Shown: positions 56,951-64,000 of the stretch, one piece after another
Position numbering within the stretch: the first letter of the stretch is position 1
Layout of the letters: each line of letters starts with the position of its first letter
DNA from: Sphingomonas bisphenolicum
GTDB taxonomy: Bacteria > Pseudomonadota > Alphaproteobacteria > Sphingomonadales > Sphingomonadaceae
Direction: 5' to 3'
DNA length: 64,000 nt
NCBI RefSeq assembly: GCF_024349785.1
Contig: NZ_AP018817.1
Location: forward strand, 3,441,501-3,505,500
Notes under the pieces: model-generated
The model's database searches: none
What the model saw: the letters and a program-made list of their open reading frames with translations, nothing else
What the model was told of the DNA's origin: nothing
Made by a program: the position numbers and the translations under genes

Positions 56951-57487
56951 ATGGCGCGCTGGTACATCATCCACGCCTATTCGGGCTTCGAAAACAAGGT
57001 CAAGGAATCGATCCTGTCCGAAGCCGAGCGCATGGGCCTCTCCCAGCTGGTCGAACAGGTGGAAGTGCCTGTCGAGACGGTGACCGAGGTCAAGCGCGGC
57101 AAGAAGGTCCAGGTCGAGCGCAAGTTCATGCCCGGCTACGTCCTCGCCAAGCTGGCGATGAACGACGACATCTATCATCTGGTCAAGAACACGCCCAAGG
57201 TGACGGGCTTCCTGGGTTCGATGGGCAAGCCGCAGGCGATCAGCGAAACCGAAGCCGCCCGCTATTTCGGCGCCCGCAAGGAAGCCGAAGCCGCGCCCAA
57301 GCACAAGGTCAGCGTCGATTACGAGATCGGCGACAGCGTCAAGGTGCTCGACGGCCCCTTCGCCAGCTTCAACGGCGTGGTCGAGGAACTGGATTTCGAG
57401 AAGAACCGGGTCAAGGTGTCGGTGTCGATCTTCGGTCGCGCTACCCCGGTCGAACTGGATTTCGAGCAGGTCGAACTGTCGAAGTAA
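56951..57487 (+). CDS. nusG: transcription termination/antitermination factor NusG
   Basis: A 178-residue NusG with NGN domain (MARWYIIHAYSGFENKVKE) and C-terminal KOW domain (GDSVKVLDGPFASFNGVVEE). It binds RNA polymerase and couples it to Rho or the ribosome. The GGGTAAC sequence before the ATG is a weak ribosome site. Confidence 0.97.
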   Translation: MARWYIIHAYSGFENKVKESILSEAERMGLSQLVEQVEVPVETVTEVKRGKKVQVERKFMPGYVLAKLAMNDDIYHLVKNTPKVTGFLGSMGKPQAISETEAARYFGARKEAEAAPKHKVSVDYEIGDSVKVLDGPFASFNGVVEELDFEKNRVKVSVSIFGRATPVELDFEQVELSK

Positions 57488-57526
57488 GAATTTGGTGGCC
57501 TTGCTCCGGCAGGGACGCGAACAGAA

Positions 57527-57546
57527 ATTTCCGGGCGACCGGAAAT
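57527..57546 (+). other. GCGA-loop hairpin in the rplK leader
   Basis: A perfect 8-bp stem ATTTCCGG/CCGGAAAT (57527-57534 with 57539-57546) is closed by a GCGA tetraloop, about 90 bases before rplK. It may be part of a ribosomal protein leader or a processing site; there is no T-run, so it is not a terminator. Confidence 0.45.
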
Positions 57547-57638
57547 GTTGTGCGGGAGGAGGCTTCGGCTTCCGGTTGAACCGCTAAACTTGAACCGGGC
57601 GCGCCTTGCAGGTGCGTCCAGCAACAGAGTGAGTGACA

Positions 57639-58070
57639 ATGGCCAAGAAGATTACGGGCTATATCAAGCTCCAGGTGCCCGCTGGAGCCGCCAACCCCTC
57701 GCCGCCGATCGGTCCGGCGCTGGGTCAGCGCGGTGTGAACATCATGGAATTCTGCAAGGCGTTCAACGCCTCGACGGACAAGATGGAAAAGGGCACTCCG
57801 CTGCCGACCATCATCACCGTCTATGCGGACCGCAGCTTCACCTTCACGACGAAGCAGCCGCCGGCCACCTACCTGATCAAGAAGGCGATCAACCTGAAGT
57901 CGGGTTCCAAGGAACCGGGCAAGATCGTCGCCGGCAAGATCACGCGCGCCCAACTCGCTGAAATCGCGCAGGCCAAGATGGTCGACCTCAACGCGAACGA
58001 CATCGACGCTGCAACGAAGATCATCGAAGGCTCCGCTCGCGCGATGGGCCTCGACGTGGTGGAGGGCTAA
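57639..58070 (+). CDS. rplK: 50S ribosomal protein L11
   Basis: A 143-residue L11. [21 protein letters not shown], the [19 protein letters not shown] segment and the C-terminal RNA-binding part ([17 protein letters not shown]) are typical. It binds 23S rRNA at the GTPase-associated centre. First gene of an rplK-rplA pair, with only 4 bases between them. Confidence 0.98.
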   Translation: MAKKITGYIKLQVPAGAANPSPPIGPALGQRGVNIMEFCKAFNASTDKMEKGTPLPTIITVYADRSFTFTTKQPPATYLIKKAINLKSGSKEPGKIVAGKITRAQLAEIAQAKMVDLNANDIDAATKIIEGSARAMGLDVVEG

Positions 58071-58074
58071 GACC

Positions 58075-58773
58075 ATGGCAAAGCTGACCAAGAAGGCGAA
58101 GGCTCTGGCCACCGCAGTTGACCGTGAAAAGCTGCACGGCGTCGATGAAGCGCTGGGCCTGATCAAGACCCACGCGACCGCCAAGTTCGACGAATCGGTC
58201 GAAATCGCGATCAACCTGGGCGTCGATCCGCGTCACGCCGACCAGATGGTCCGTGGCGTCGTCACCCTGCCCGCCGGCACCGGCAAGGACGTCCGCGTCG
58301 CCGTGTTCGCCCGCAACGACAAGGCCCAGCAGGCGCTCGACGCCGGCGCCGACATCGTGGGCGCCGAAGACCTGCTGGAATCGATCCAGGCCGGCAACAT
58401 CGATTTCCAGCGCGTTATCGCGACGCCGGACATGATGGGCCTGGTCGGTCGCCTGGGTAAGGTGCTTGGCCCCAAGGGTCTGATGCCGAACCCCAAGCTG
58501 GGCACCGTGACGCCGAACGTCGCCGAAGCCGTGAAGGCCGCCAAGGGTGGTCAGATCGAATTCCGCGTCGAAAAGGCCGGCATCATCCACGCCGGCCTTG
58601 GCAAGTCGAGCTTCTCGGCCGAAGATCTTCGCAAGAATTTCGACGCTTTCGTCGATGCGATCGTCAAGGCGAAGCCGTCGGGTTCGAAGGGCAAATATGT
58701 CCGCAAGATCGCCCTGTCGTCTTCGATGGGCCCGGGCGTCAAGGTCGATGTGGCGGAAGTCGCCTCGGTCTGA
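58075..58773 (+). CDS. rplA: 50S ribosomal protein L1
   Basis: A 232-residue L1, with [20 protein letters not shown] and the [18 protein letters not shown] signature. It forms the ribosomal L1 stalk and in many bacteria represses its own operon. A strong terminator follows, so rplJ-rplL are not part of this transcript and are not in the window. Confidence 0.98.
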   Translation: MAKLTKKAKALATAVDREKLHGVDEALGLIKTHATAKFDESVEIAINLGVDPRHADQMVRGVVTLPAGTGKDVRVAVFARNDKAQQALDAGADIVGAEDLLESIQAGNIDFQRVIATPDMMGLVGRLGKVLGPKGLMPNPKLGTVTPNVAEAVKAAKGGQIEFRVEKAGIIHAGLGKSSFSAEDLRKNFDAFVDAIVKAKPSGSKGKYVRKIALSSSMGPGVKVDVAEVASV

Positions 58774-58796
58774 TTTTTGCGCTATATAGTTAAGGC

Positions 58797-58838
58797 AAGC
58801 CTCCTTCCTCGGGAACGCGGGAAGGAGGCTTTCTTATT
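58797..58838 (+). terminator. intrinsic terminator after rplA
   Basis: A 12-bp perfect stem (58797-58808 with 58820-58831) is followed by TTCTTATTT, 23 bases after the rplA stop. Confidence 0.9.
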
Positions 58839-59004
58839 TGGGGGATGGGCGAAATGCTCGTCCCCTTGGCCGTTCCACGGAATGGCGGTTGGGCTACCAA
58901 CCTGAACGGGTGCGAAATGACCTGACGCACCGGCTGATCGCGCACAGGCGACAGCGAGAAAGGTTATGTTGATTCCGTCGGAAGAAGGCGGGTCGCTTTA
59001 TCCG

Positions 59005-60795
59005 ATGGAAAACAATAATATGACATTCGACACTCTCCACCCCCTCCTCGCCCAGGCGCTGACCACCAAGGGCTATGAAGCGCTGACCCCGGTCCAGGCC
59101 GAAGTCACGCAGGAGGAAGCGCATGGCCGCGACCTGATCGTGTCGGCGCAGACCGGTTCGGGCAAGACCGTCGCCTTTGGCCTGGCCATGGCGAGCGAGC
59201 TGCTCGGAGACGCCGATCGCCTGCCCCCGCCCGCCTGGCCGCTGGCGCTGGTGATCGCGCCGACGCGCGAACTGGCGTTGCAGGTCAGCCGCGAGCTGGA
59301 ATGGCTCTATGCCGGCGCCCGCGCTCGCATCGCCACATGCGTCGGCGGCATGGACGCCGCCAAGGAACGACGCGCCCTGGCGCAGGGCGCGCATATCGTG
59401 GTCGGCACGCCGGGCCGCCTGCGGGACCATCTGGAGCGCGGCGCGCTCGACCTGTCGGCGCTCAAGACCGCCGTCTTGGACGAAGCCGACGAGATGCTCG
59501 ACATGGGTTTCCGCGAGGATCTGGAAGGCATTCTCGACGCCACGCCCGATGGCCGCCGCACCCTGCTGTTTTCGGCGACCATGCCCAAGCCGATCGTGCA
59601 GCTCGCGCGGCGCTACCAGAAGGATGCGTTCCAGATCACGTCGGCCGCCGGTGAGCGCGGCCATGGCGACATCAGCTATCAGGCGATGACCGTGGCCCCT
59701 GCCGACATCGAAAATGCCGTGGTGAACTTGCTGCGCTATCATGAGGCGGAGACGGCGATCCTGTTTTGCGCCACGCGCGACAATGTCCGCCATCTGCACG
59801 CCAGCCTGACCGAACGTGGCTTCGCCGCCGTGGCGTTGTCGGGCGAACATAGCCAGAATGAGCGCAACCATGCGTTGCAGGCGCTGCGCGACAAGCGGGC
59901 GCGGGTGTGCGTGGCGACCGACGTCGCGGCGCGCGGCATCGACCTGCCCTCGCTGACGCTGGTCGTCCATGTCGAACTGCCGCGAGATGCGGAAACGATG
60001 CAGCACCGGTCGGGCCGCACCGGGCGAGCGGGCAAGAAGGGCACCGCCGTGCTGATCGTGCCTTATCCCCGCCGCCGCCGCGTCGAATCGATGCTGCGCG
60101 GGGCCAAGATCCCGGTCGAATGGACGACGGCGCCCAGCAAGGAAGCGATCGCCCAGCAGGATGCCGAGCGACTGCGCGCGCAGTTGCTGGCGCCGGTGGA
60201 ACTGGAAGAGTCCGACTGGGCGCTGGGCGCCGAGCTTCTGGAAGCCAAGAGCGCCAAGGAAATCGCCGCGATGCTGGTGAAGAGCGCGCGTGCCGCCATG
60301 CCCGCGCCCGAAGAGCTGCTGGACGCCAGCGAAGCGCCGGCGCGCCGCGACGGGCCGCGTCCGGGCTTCGAGGACACCCAGTGGTTCCGCATGGACATCG
60401 GCCGGCGGCAGAATGCCGATCCGCGCTGGATCCTGCCGCTGATCTGCCGTCGCGGCCATGTGTCGCGCGGCGATATCGGCGCGATCCGCATCACCACCAA
60501 CGAGACAATGTTCGAAATCCCCAAGGCGATCGCAGCCAAGTTCATCGCCGCGGTCAAGCGGTCTGGCGAAGCGGGTGACGAAGGCGCGGATGTCGCCTTC
60601 GAGCCCGTCGATGGCGCCCCGCGCGAGGAAGCGCGGGAGAATCGCCGCCAGTTGCGGCCGTCCAACGACGCACGGCCCAACCGCAGCGGTCCGCCGCGTG
60701 GCGGTCCGGGTGGCGGGCGTCCGCACAGCCCGCGCCCGTTCAAGGGCGCCGGCGCCGGTGGCCCGCGCAAGGGGCCGCCCCGCCCGCGCGGTTGA
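59005..60795 (+). CDS. DEAD-box RNA helicase with DbpA-type RNA-binding domain
   Basis: A 596-residue helicase. All core motifs are present: AQTGSGKT (I), PTRELALQ (Ia), TPGR (Ib), DEAD (II), SAT (III), ATDVAARGID (V) and HRSGRTGRAG (VI). A DbpA/CsdA RNA-binding domain follows near residues 455-535 (FRMDIGRRQNADPRWILPLI), then a basic Gly/Pro/Arg-rich tail. It likely remodels rRNA or structured mRNA. The ATG at 59005 is chosen; an in-frame ATG at 59020 is also possible. Confidence 0.92.
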   Translation: MENNNMTFDTLHPLLAQALTTKGYEALTPVQAEVTQEEAHGRDLIVSAQTGSGKTVAFGLAMASELLGDADRLPPPAWPLALVIAPTRELALQVSRELEWLYAGARARIATCVGGMDAAKERRALAQGAHIVVGTPGRLRDHLERGALDLSALKTAVLDEADEMLDMGFREDLEGILDATPDGRRTLLFSATMPKPIVQLARRYQKDAFQITSAAGERGHGDISYQAMTVAPADIENAVVNLLRYHEAETAILFCATRDNVRHLHASLTERGFAAVALSGEHSQNERNHALQALRDKRARVCVATDVAARGIDLPSLTLVVHVELPRDAETMQHRSGRTGRAGKKGTAVLIVPYPRRRRVESMLRGAKIPVEWTTAPSKEAIAQQDAERLRAQLLAPVELEESDWALGAELLEAKSAKEIAAMLVKSARAAMPAPEELLDASEAPARRDGPRPGFEDTQWFRMDIGRRQNADPRWILPLICRRGHVSRGDIGAIRITTNETMFEIPKAIAAKFIAAVKRSGEAGDEGADVAFEPVDGAPREEARENRRQLRPSNDARPNRSGPPRGGPGGGRPHSPRPFKGAGAGGPRKGPPRPRG

Positions 60796-60810
60796 TGGAC
60801 AGGCCAAGAT

Positions 60811-60853
60811 AGGAAAAGCCCCGTTCGGTACGAAACCGGACGGGGCTTTTCCT
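60811..60853. terminator. bidirectional intrinsic terminator
   Basis: A perfect 14-bp inverted repeat (60811-60824 with 60840-60853), A-rich on the left and T-rich on the right, lies between the helicase stop and the convergent antiporter stop. Confidence 0.88.
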
Positions 60854-62493
60854 TATCCCGCGCCGCAGAGCGTCAACATGCGCCCGGCCAGTTCGCGTTC
60901 GCCCATCACGATATGGGGCACGCCCAGCGATTCGAGATATTCGACCTCCGCGTCCGAATGGGCGCGGGCGATGACCTGCAGCCGGTCGTTCAGATGCCGG
61001 GCATGTTCGTGGATCGCCCCGCCCTCAAAGCCTTCGGGGACGGCGATCAGCAGGTGCCGCGCCTCCCCTATGCCGGCGGCGATCAGATATTTATCCTCCA
61101 GCGCGTTGCCGCGCACGACCGGCAGGCCGGCTTCCTTCGCCTCCGCCACTTTTTCGGCGTCATCCTCGATGATGGTGAAGTCGATCCGGCGCTGGGCCAG
61201 CCGTTCGGCGATCAGCTTGCCCACGCGGCCATAGCCGACGAGGATGACATGGCCCATGCGGGGCGCGGCGGCCGCAGCGGCGCGCGCGTCCTCCTCATCC
61301 TGCTCCTCCTGCTTGCGCGCGCGCACCACCAGCGAGAAGAGGATCGGGTTGAGGAAGATCGATACGATCGCCCCGGCCAGGATCAGGTCGCGCGCGTCGG
61401 CCGGGAGGACGCCGAGGCCGGTGCCGAGCGAGGCGAGAATGAAGGAAAATTCGCCGATCTGCGCCAGGCTGACCGCGATGGTGAGCGCGGTGTCGTTGGG
61501 ATAGCGGAACAGGCGGACGATGGCATAGGCGGCGATCGATTTGCCCACGACGATGATCGCAACGGTGGCCAGCAGCGGCAGCGGCTGTTCCCACAGGACG
61601 GCGGGATTGAACAACATGCCCACCGACACGAAGAACAGCACGGCGAAGGCGTCGCGCAGGGGGAGCGTTTCCTCCGTCGCGCGGCGGCTCAGGGGCGTTT
61701 CGCCCAGGATCATGCCGGCGAAGAAGGCGCCCAGCGCGAACGACACGTCGAACGCATAGGCAGCACCGAACGCGACGCCCAGCGCGATCGCGAGGACGGC
61801 GAGGCGGAACAGTTCGCGCGATCCGGTGTGGACGACCCAGTGCAGCGCCCAGGGGATGACCCGGCGGCCCACCACCAGCATCAGCGCGACGAAGCCCGCG
61901 ACCTTGAGCAGGGTGCCGACCAGCGGCGCGATCAACGCTCCCGCGCCCCCACCCGCGTCGGCGCTGTTGATGACGTTGGCGAGCGCGGGCAGCAGGACGA
62001 GCGCCAGCACCATCACCAGATCCTCCACGATCAGCCAGCCGACCGCGACCCGGCCCCGCCGGGTTTCGACCAGATCGGCCCCCTGGAGGGCGCGCAGCAG
62101 CACCACGGTGCTGGCGACCGAGAGCGCGAGGCCGAACACGATCCCGCCCATCAGCGGCCATCCCATCAAGTGGGAGAGGCCCATGCCAAGCAGAGTCGCG
62201 ACCGCGATCTGCACCAGCGCACCGGGGACCGCGATATATTTGACCGACAGAAGATCCTTGAGCGAGAAATGCAGGCCGACGCCGAACATCAACAGGATGA
62301 CGCCGATTTCGGCCAGTTCGTTGGCCAGGCCCGCATCGGCGACGAAGCCGGGGGTGAAGGGGCCGACCATGATGCCGGCGACGAGGTAGCCGACCAGCGG
62401 CGAGAGTTTGAGGCGATGGGCGATGGCGCCCATGATGAAGGCGACGACGAGGCCGGCGACGATAGTGCCGATCAGGGGCGTGTGATGGGGCAT
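60853..62493 (-). CDS. CPA2-family cation:proton antiporter with TrkA-N domain (YbaL-like)
   Basis: A 546-residue protein with about 12 membrane segments (GLALSVASTVVLLRAL and VSFALGAFFAGMILGETPLS are typical of KefB/YbaL) and a C-terminal cytoplasmic Rossmann TrkA-N domain (HVILVGYGRVGKLIAERLAQ) that binds nucleotide and gates the channel. It probably exchanges K+ or Na+ for H+. No KefF/G-type partner gene is adjacent. Confidence 0.93.
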   Translation of the reverse strand: MPHHTPLIGTIVAGLVVAFIMGAIAHRLKLSPLVGYLVAGIMVGPFTPGFVADAGLANELAEIGVILLMFGVGLHFSLKDLLSVKYIAVPGALVQIAVATLLGMGLSHLMGWPLMGGIVFGLALSVASTVVLLRALQGADLVETRRGRVAVGWLIVEDLVMVLALVLLPALANVINSADAGGGAGALIAPLVGTLLKVAGFVALMLVVGRRVIPWALHWVVHTGSRELFRLAVLAIALGVAFGAAYAFDVSFALGAFFAGMILGETPLSRRATEETLPLRDAFAVLFFVSVGMLFNPAVLWEQPLPLLATVAIIVVGKSIAAYAIVRLFRYPNDTALTIAVSLAQIGEFSFILASLGTGLGVLPADARDLILAGAIVSIFLNPILFSLVVRARKQEEQDEEDARAAAAAAPRMGHVILVGYGRVGKLIAERLAQRRIDFTIIEDDAEKVAEAKEAGLPVVRGNALEDKYLIAAGIGEARHLLIAVPEGFEGGAIHEHARHLNDRLQVIARAHSDAEVEYLESLGVPHIVMGERELAGRMLTLCGAG

Positions 62494-62560
62494 GGAAGCC
62501 TTTCGAAACGCTGCTGCCGACGGCGCGATATGGGCCGCGCCGTCGTACAGTCTAACATGA

Positions 62561-62686
62561 TTATTCTACGACGGTCATCATCACCGCGGACAGACCTGCG
62601 GCGGCGACGGCTAGACCGGACATGACGGCGGGCATGAACCACCAGGGCGGGCGGCGACCGGTGCGCCGGGCTTTCCTGCGAGCCAT
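62561..62686 (-). CDS. small single-span membrane protein
   Basis: A 41-residue protein: a very basic N-terminus (ARRKARRTGRR) and one membrane segment (WWFMPAVMSGLAVAAAGLSA). The AAGGAG ribosome site 7 bases before the ATG at 62686 supports it. It is too small for a family assignment. Confidence 0.6.
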   Translation of the reverse strand: MARRKARRTGRRPPWWFMPAVMSGLAVAAAGLSAVMMTVVE

Positions 62687-62741
62687 GGGATGCTCCTTCT
62701 TCCGACGAATGCCCGCAAGGTGCGGGCGGAGAAGCGAATCG

Positions 62742-63137
62742 TCAGGAAGGGGCAGGCGGCGCGCGGGCGCGACGGGTGCGCGACGGGGTAAAGGACCGAG
62801 GGTTCTGGATGAAACGGACCGTCGGCGCGATCGGCACGGCATGACGGCCGGCCAGCAGGATGATGGCGAGGGCGATGGCCAGAATCAGCGGCGGCGCGCC
62901 GTCGCCATCGGGGCGCAGTGCTGCGACGACCTGCCCGCTGGCCTGGGTACGCGCCTTCAATACGACGTCGGCAGTGGCGGGATTGAAGGCGGAGCCGGTG
63001 GCCCGGCTGAGCGGCGGCCCCAACGGCGCCAGGGCGGACAGCAATGTGACCAGAATCAGCGTCCATAAGGCGATCAGGACGGGCAGGCGCAGGGTTGCGC
63101 CCTTTCCGTTCCATTCCTGCCCGATGGCGTGCCGCAT
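62742..63137 (-). CDS. hypothetical membrane protein
   Basis: A 131-residue protein with two hydrophobic segments (LPVLIALWTLILVTLLSALA and PLILAIALAIILLAG) separated by a roughly 50-residue loop, and a Pro/Arg-rich tail. Reading frame and hydropathy look genuine, although no good ribosome site precedes the ATG at 63137. No family recognised. The 190-base gap to rplU contains its likely promoter and that of rplU. Confidence 0.6.
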   Translation of the reverse strand: MRHAIGQEWNGKGATLRLPVLIALWTLILVTLLSALAPLGPPLSRATGSAFNPATADVVLKARTQASGQVVAALRPDGDGAPPLILAIALAIILLAGRHAVPIAPTVRFIQNPRSFTPSRTRRARAPPAPS

Positions 63138-63328
63138 ATATAGTCGCTATCCCTTGTTCGCCGCCAAGATAGGCATGGTGACGCGGGAAAACCACCCCCG
63201 TCCTGCGCCGCCATCGGTTGACAGGCGCGAGTCATTCCACTAACGGGCCACATTCCCGCGCGGGTCGGCTAAGGCGTCATGTCTTTGGTGAGCTGCGTAA
63301 AGCAGATTTGAACGAGAAGAGACAAGCC

Positions 63329-63694
63329 ATGTTCGCTATCGTGCGCACAGGCGGCAAGCAGTATCGCGTCGCCGCCGGAGACAAGATCGTCGTTGAAAAG
63401 ATGGCTGGCGAAGCCGGCGACCAGGTGACGCTGGGCGATGTCCTGCTGGCCGGCGAAGGCGGCGACCTGAAGGACGTAGCCAAGCTGACCGTTGCGGCGG
63501 AAATCATCGCGCAGGCGAAGGGCGAGAAGGTCATCGTCTTCAAGAAGCGTCGCCGTCACAATTATCGCCGCAAGAACGGCCACCGCCAGAATCACACGAT
63601 CCTGCGGATCCTGTCGATCGGCGGCGAAAGCAAGAAGGCCGACAAGGCCGCTGCCAAGACCCAAGACGCAGCGCCGGCTGCTGCCGAAGCCTGA
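63329..63694 (+). CDS. rplU: 50S ribosomal protein L21
   Basis: A 121-residue L21: [20 protein letters not shown] at the start and the [20 protein letters not shown] signature. The C-terminus has an Ala/Lys-rich extension common in sphingomonads. It is followed by rpmA, the standard pair. Confidence 0.98.
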   Translation: MFAIVRTGGKQYRVAAGDKIVVEKMAGEAGDQVTLGDVLLAGEGGDLKDVAKLTVAAEIIAQAKGEKVIVFKKRRRHNYRRKNGHRQNHTILRILSIGGESKKADKAAAKTQDAAPAAAEA

Positions 63695-63728
63695 TCGCTT
63701 CCGGCCAGATATTCCAGGAGTTTAGACA

Positions 63729-63998
63729 ATGGCACATAAAAAAGCTGGCGGTTCGTCGCGCAACGGTCGCGATTCTGAGTCGAAGCGCCTTGGCGTGAAG
63801 AAGTTCGGCGGTCAGGAAGTGATCGGCGGCAACATCATCATTCGCCAGCGCGGCACGCGCGTCTATCCGGGCCGCAATGTCGGCATCGGCAAGGACCACA
63901 CGCTGTTCGCGCTGAACGAAGGCCGCGTGGTATTCCACACCGGCAAGCTCGGCCGCAAATATGTGTCGGTCGACGCACTGGCCCAGGCGGCCGAATAA
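63729..63998 (+). CDS. rpmA: 50S ribosomal protein L27
   Basis: An 89-residue complete L27 with the N-terminal [21 protein letters not shown] tail reaching the peptidyl-transferase centre and the [15 protein letters not shown] core. A GGAG ribosome site lies 9 bases upstream. The stop lies 2 bases before the window edge. Confidence 0.98.
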   Translation: MAHKKAGGSSRNGRDSESKRLGVKKFGGQEVIGGNIIIRQRGTRVYPGRNVGIGKDHTLFALNEGRVVFHTGKLGRKYVSVDALAQAAE

Positions 63999-64000
63999 CG

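Overview
The window is GC-rich alphaproteobacterial DNA, most likely from a sphingomonad (Sphingobium, Sphingomonas or Novosphingobium type). The evidence is the protein families: a TonB-dependent receptor beside a GH106 rhamnosidase, a TauE/TIGR02186 pair, a DUF3422 protein, a NasS/NasT nitrate system and a dispersed repeat with the CCTGAGCCTGTCGAAG core. It is dense chromosome with many 4-base ATGA overlaps and no phage, IS element, rRNA or CRISPR array that I can see.

Layout. 1-4.3 kb: the end of uvrA, then a conspicuously AT-rich stretch with an orphan trypsin-like protease, a ParE-type toxin-antitoxin pair, small hypotheticals and a cold-shock gene. 4.3-17 kb: housekeeping and envelope genes (etfBA, sucC, nhaA, an NfrB/NfrA-like pair, TauE with TIGR02186, DUF3422). 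17-34 kb: a block of genes all on the minus strand that looks like one catabolic locus. It has a LysR regulator with a likely operator, amidohydrolase, aromatic FAD monooxygenase, GlcG-like protein, extradiol-type VOC dioxygenase, FAH-family enzyme, TonB receptor, three esterases, a GH1 beta-glucosidase and a GH106 alpha-L-rhamnosidase. The combination suggests uptake and deglycosylation of a rhamnosyl-glucosyl aromatic, such as a flavonoid rutinoside or neohesperidoside, followed by ring hydroxylation and cleavage.

34.4-45.4 kb: a complete assimilatory nitrate locus, nasT-nasS, narK-type transporter, porin, nirB, nirD, nasA, cobA. Two leader RNAs, before narK and before nirB, carry paired hexaloop hairpins followed by an intrinsic terminator, as expected for NasT (ANTAR) antitermination. 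Both nirB and nasA are broken by an apparent single-base loss in a G run, although all the rest of each gene is well conserved.

45.6-56.4 kb: tRNA-Gln, a MarR regulator, an XRE-cupin regulator divergent from an EamA exporter, an enoyl-CoA hydratase, an SBF-like transporter, a Rieske oxygenase next to a CrtI-like oxidoreductase, pyrB with a catalytically degenerate dihydroorotase partner, a BrkB-family protein and tRNA-Trp. 56.6-64 kb: secE-nusG-rplK-rplA, a DEAD-box helicase, a CPA2 antiporter, two small membrane proteins, and rplU-rpmA at the right edge.
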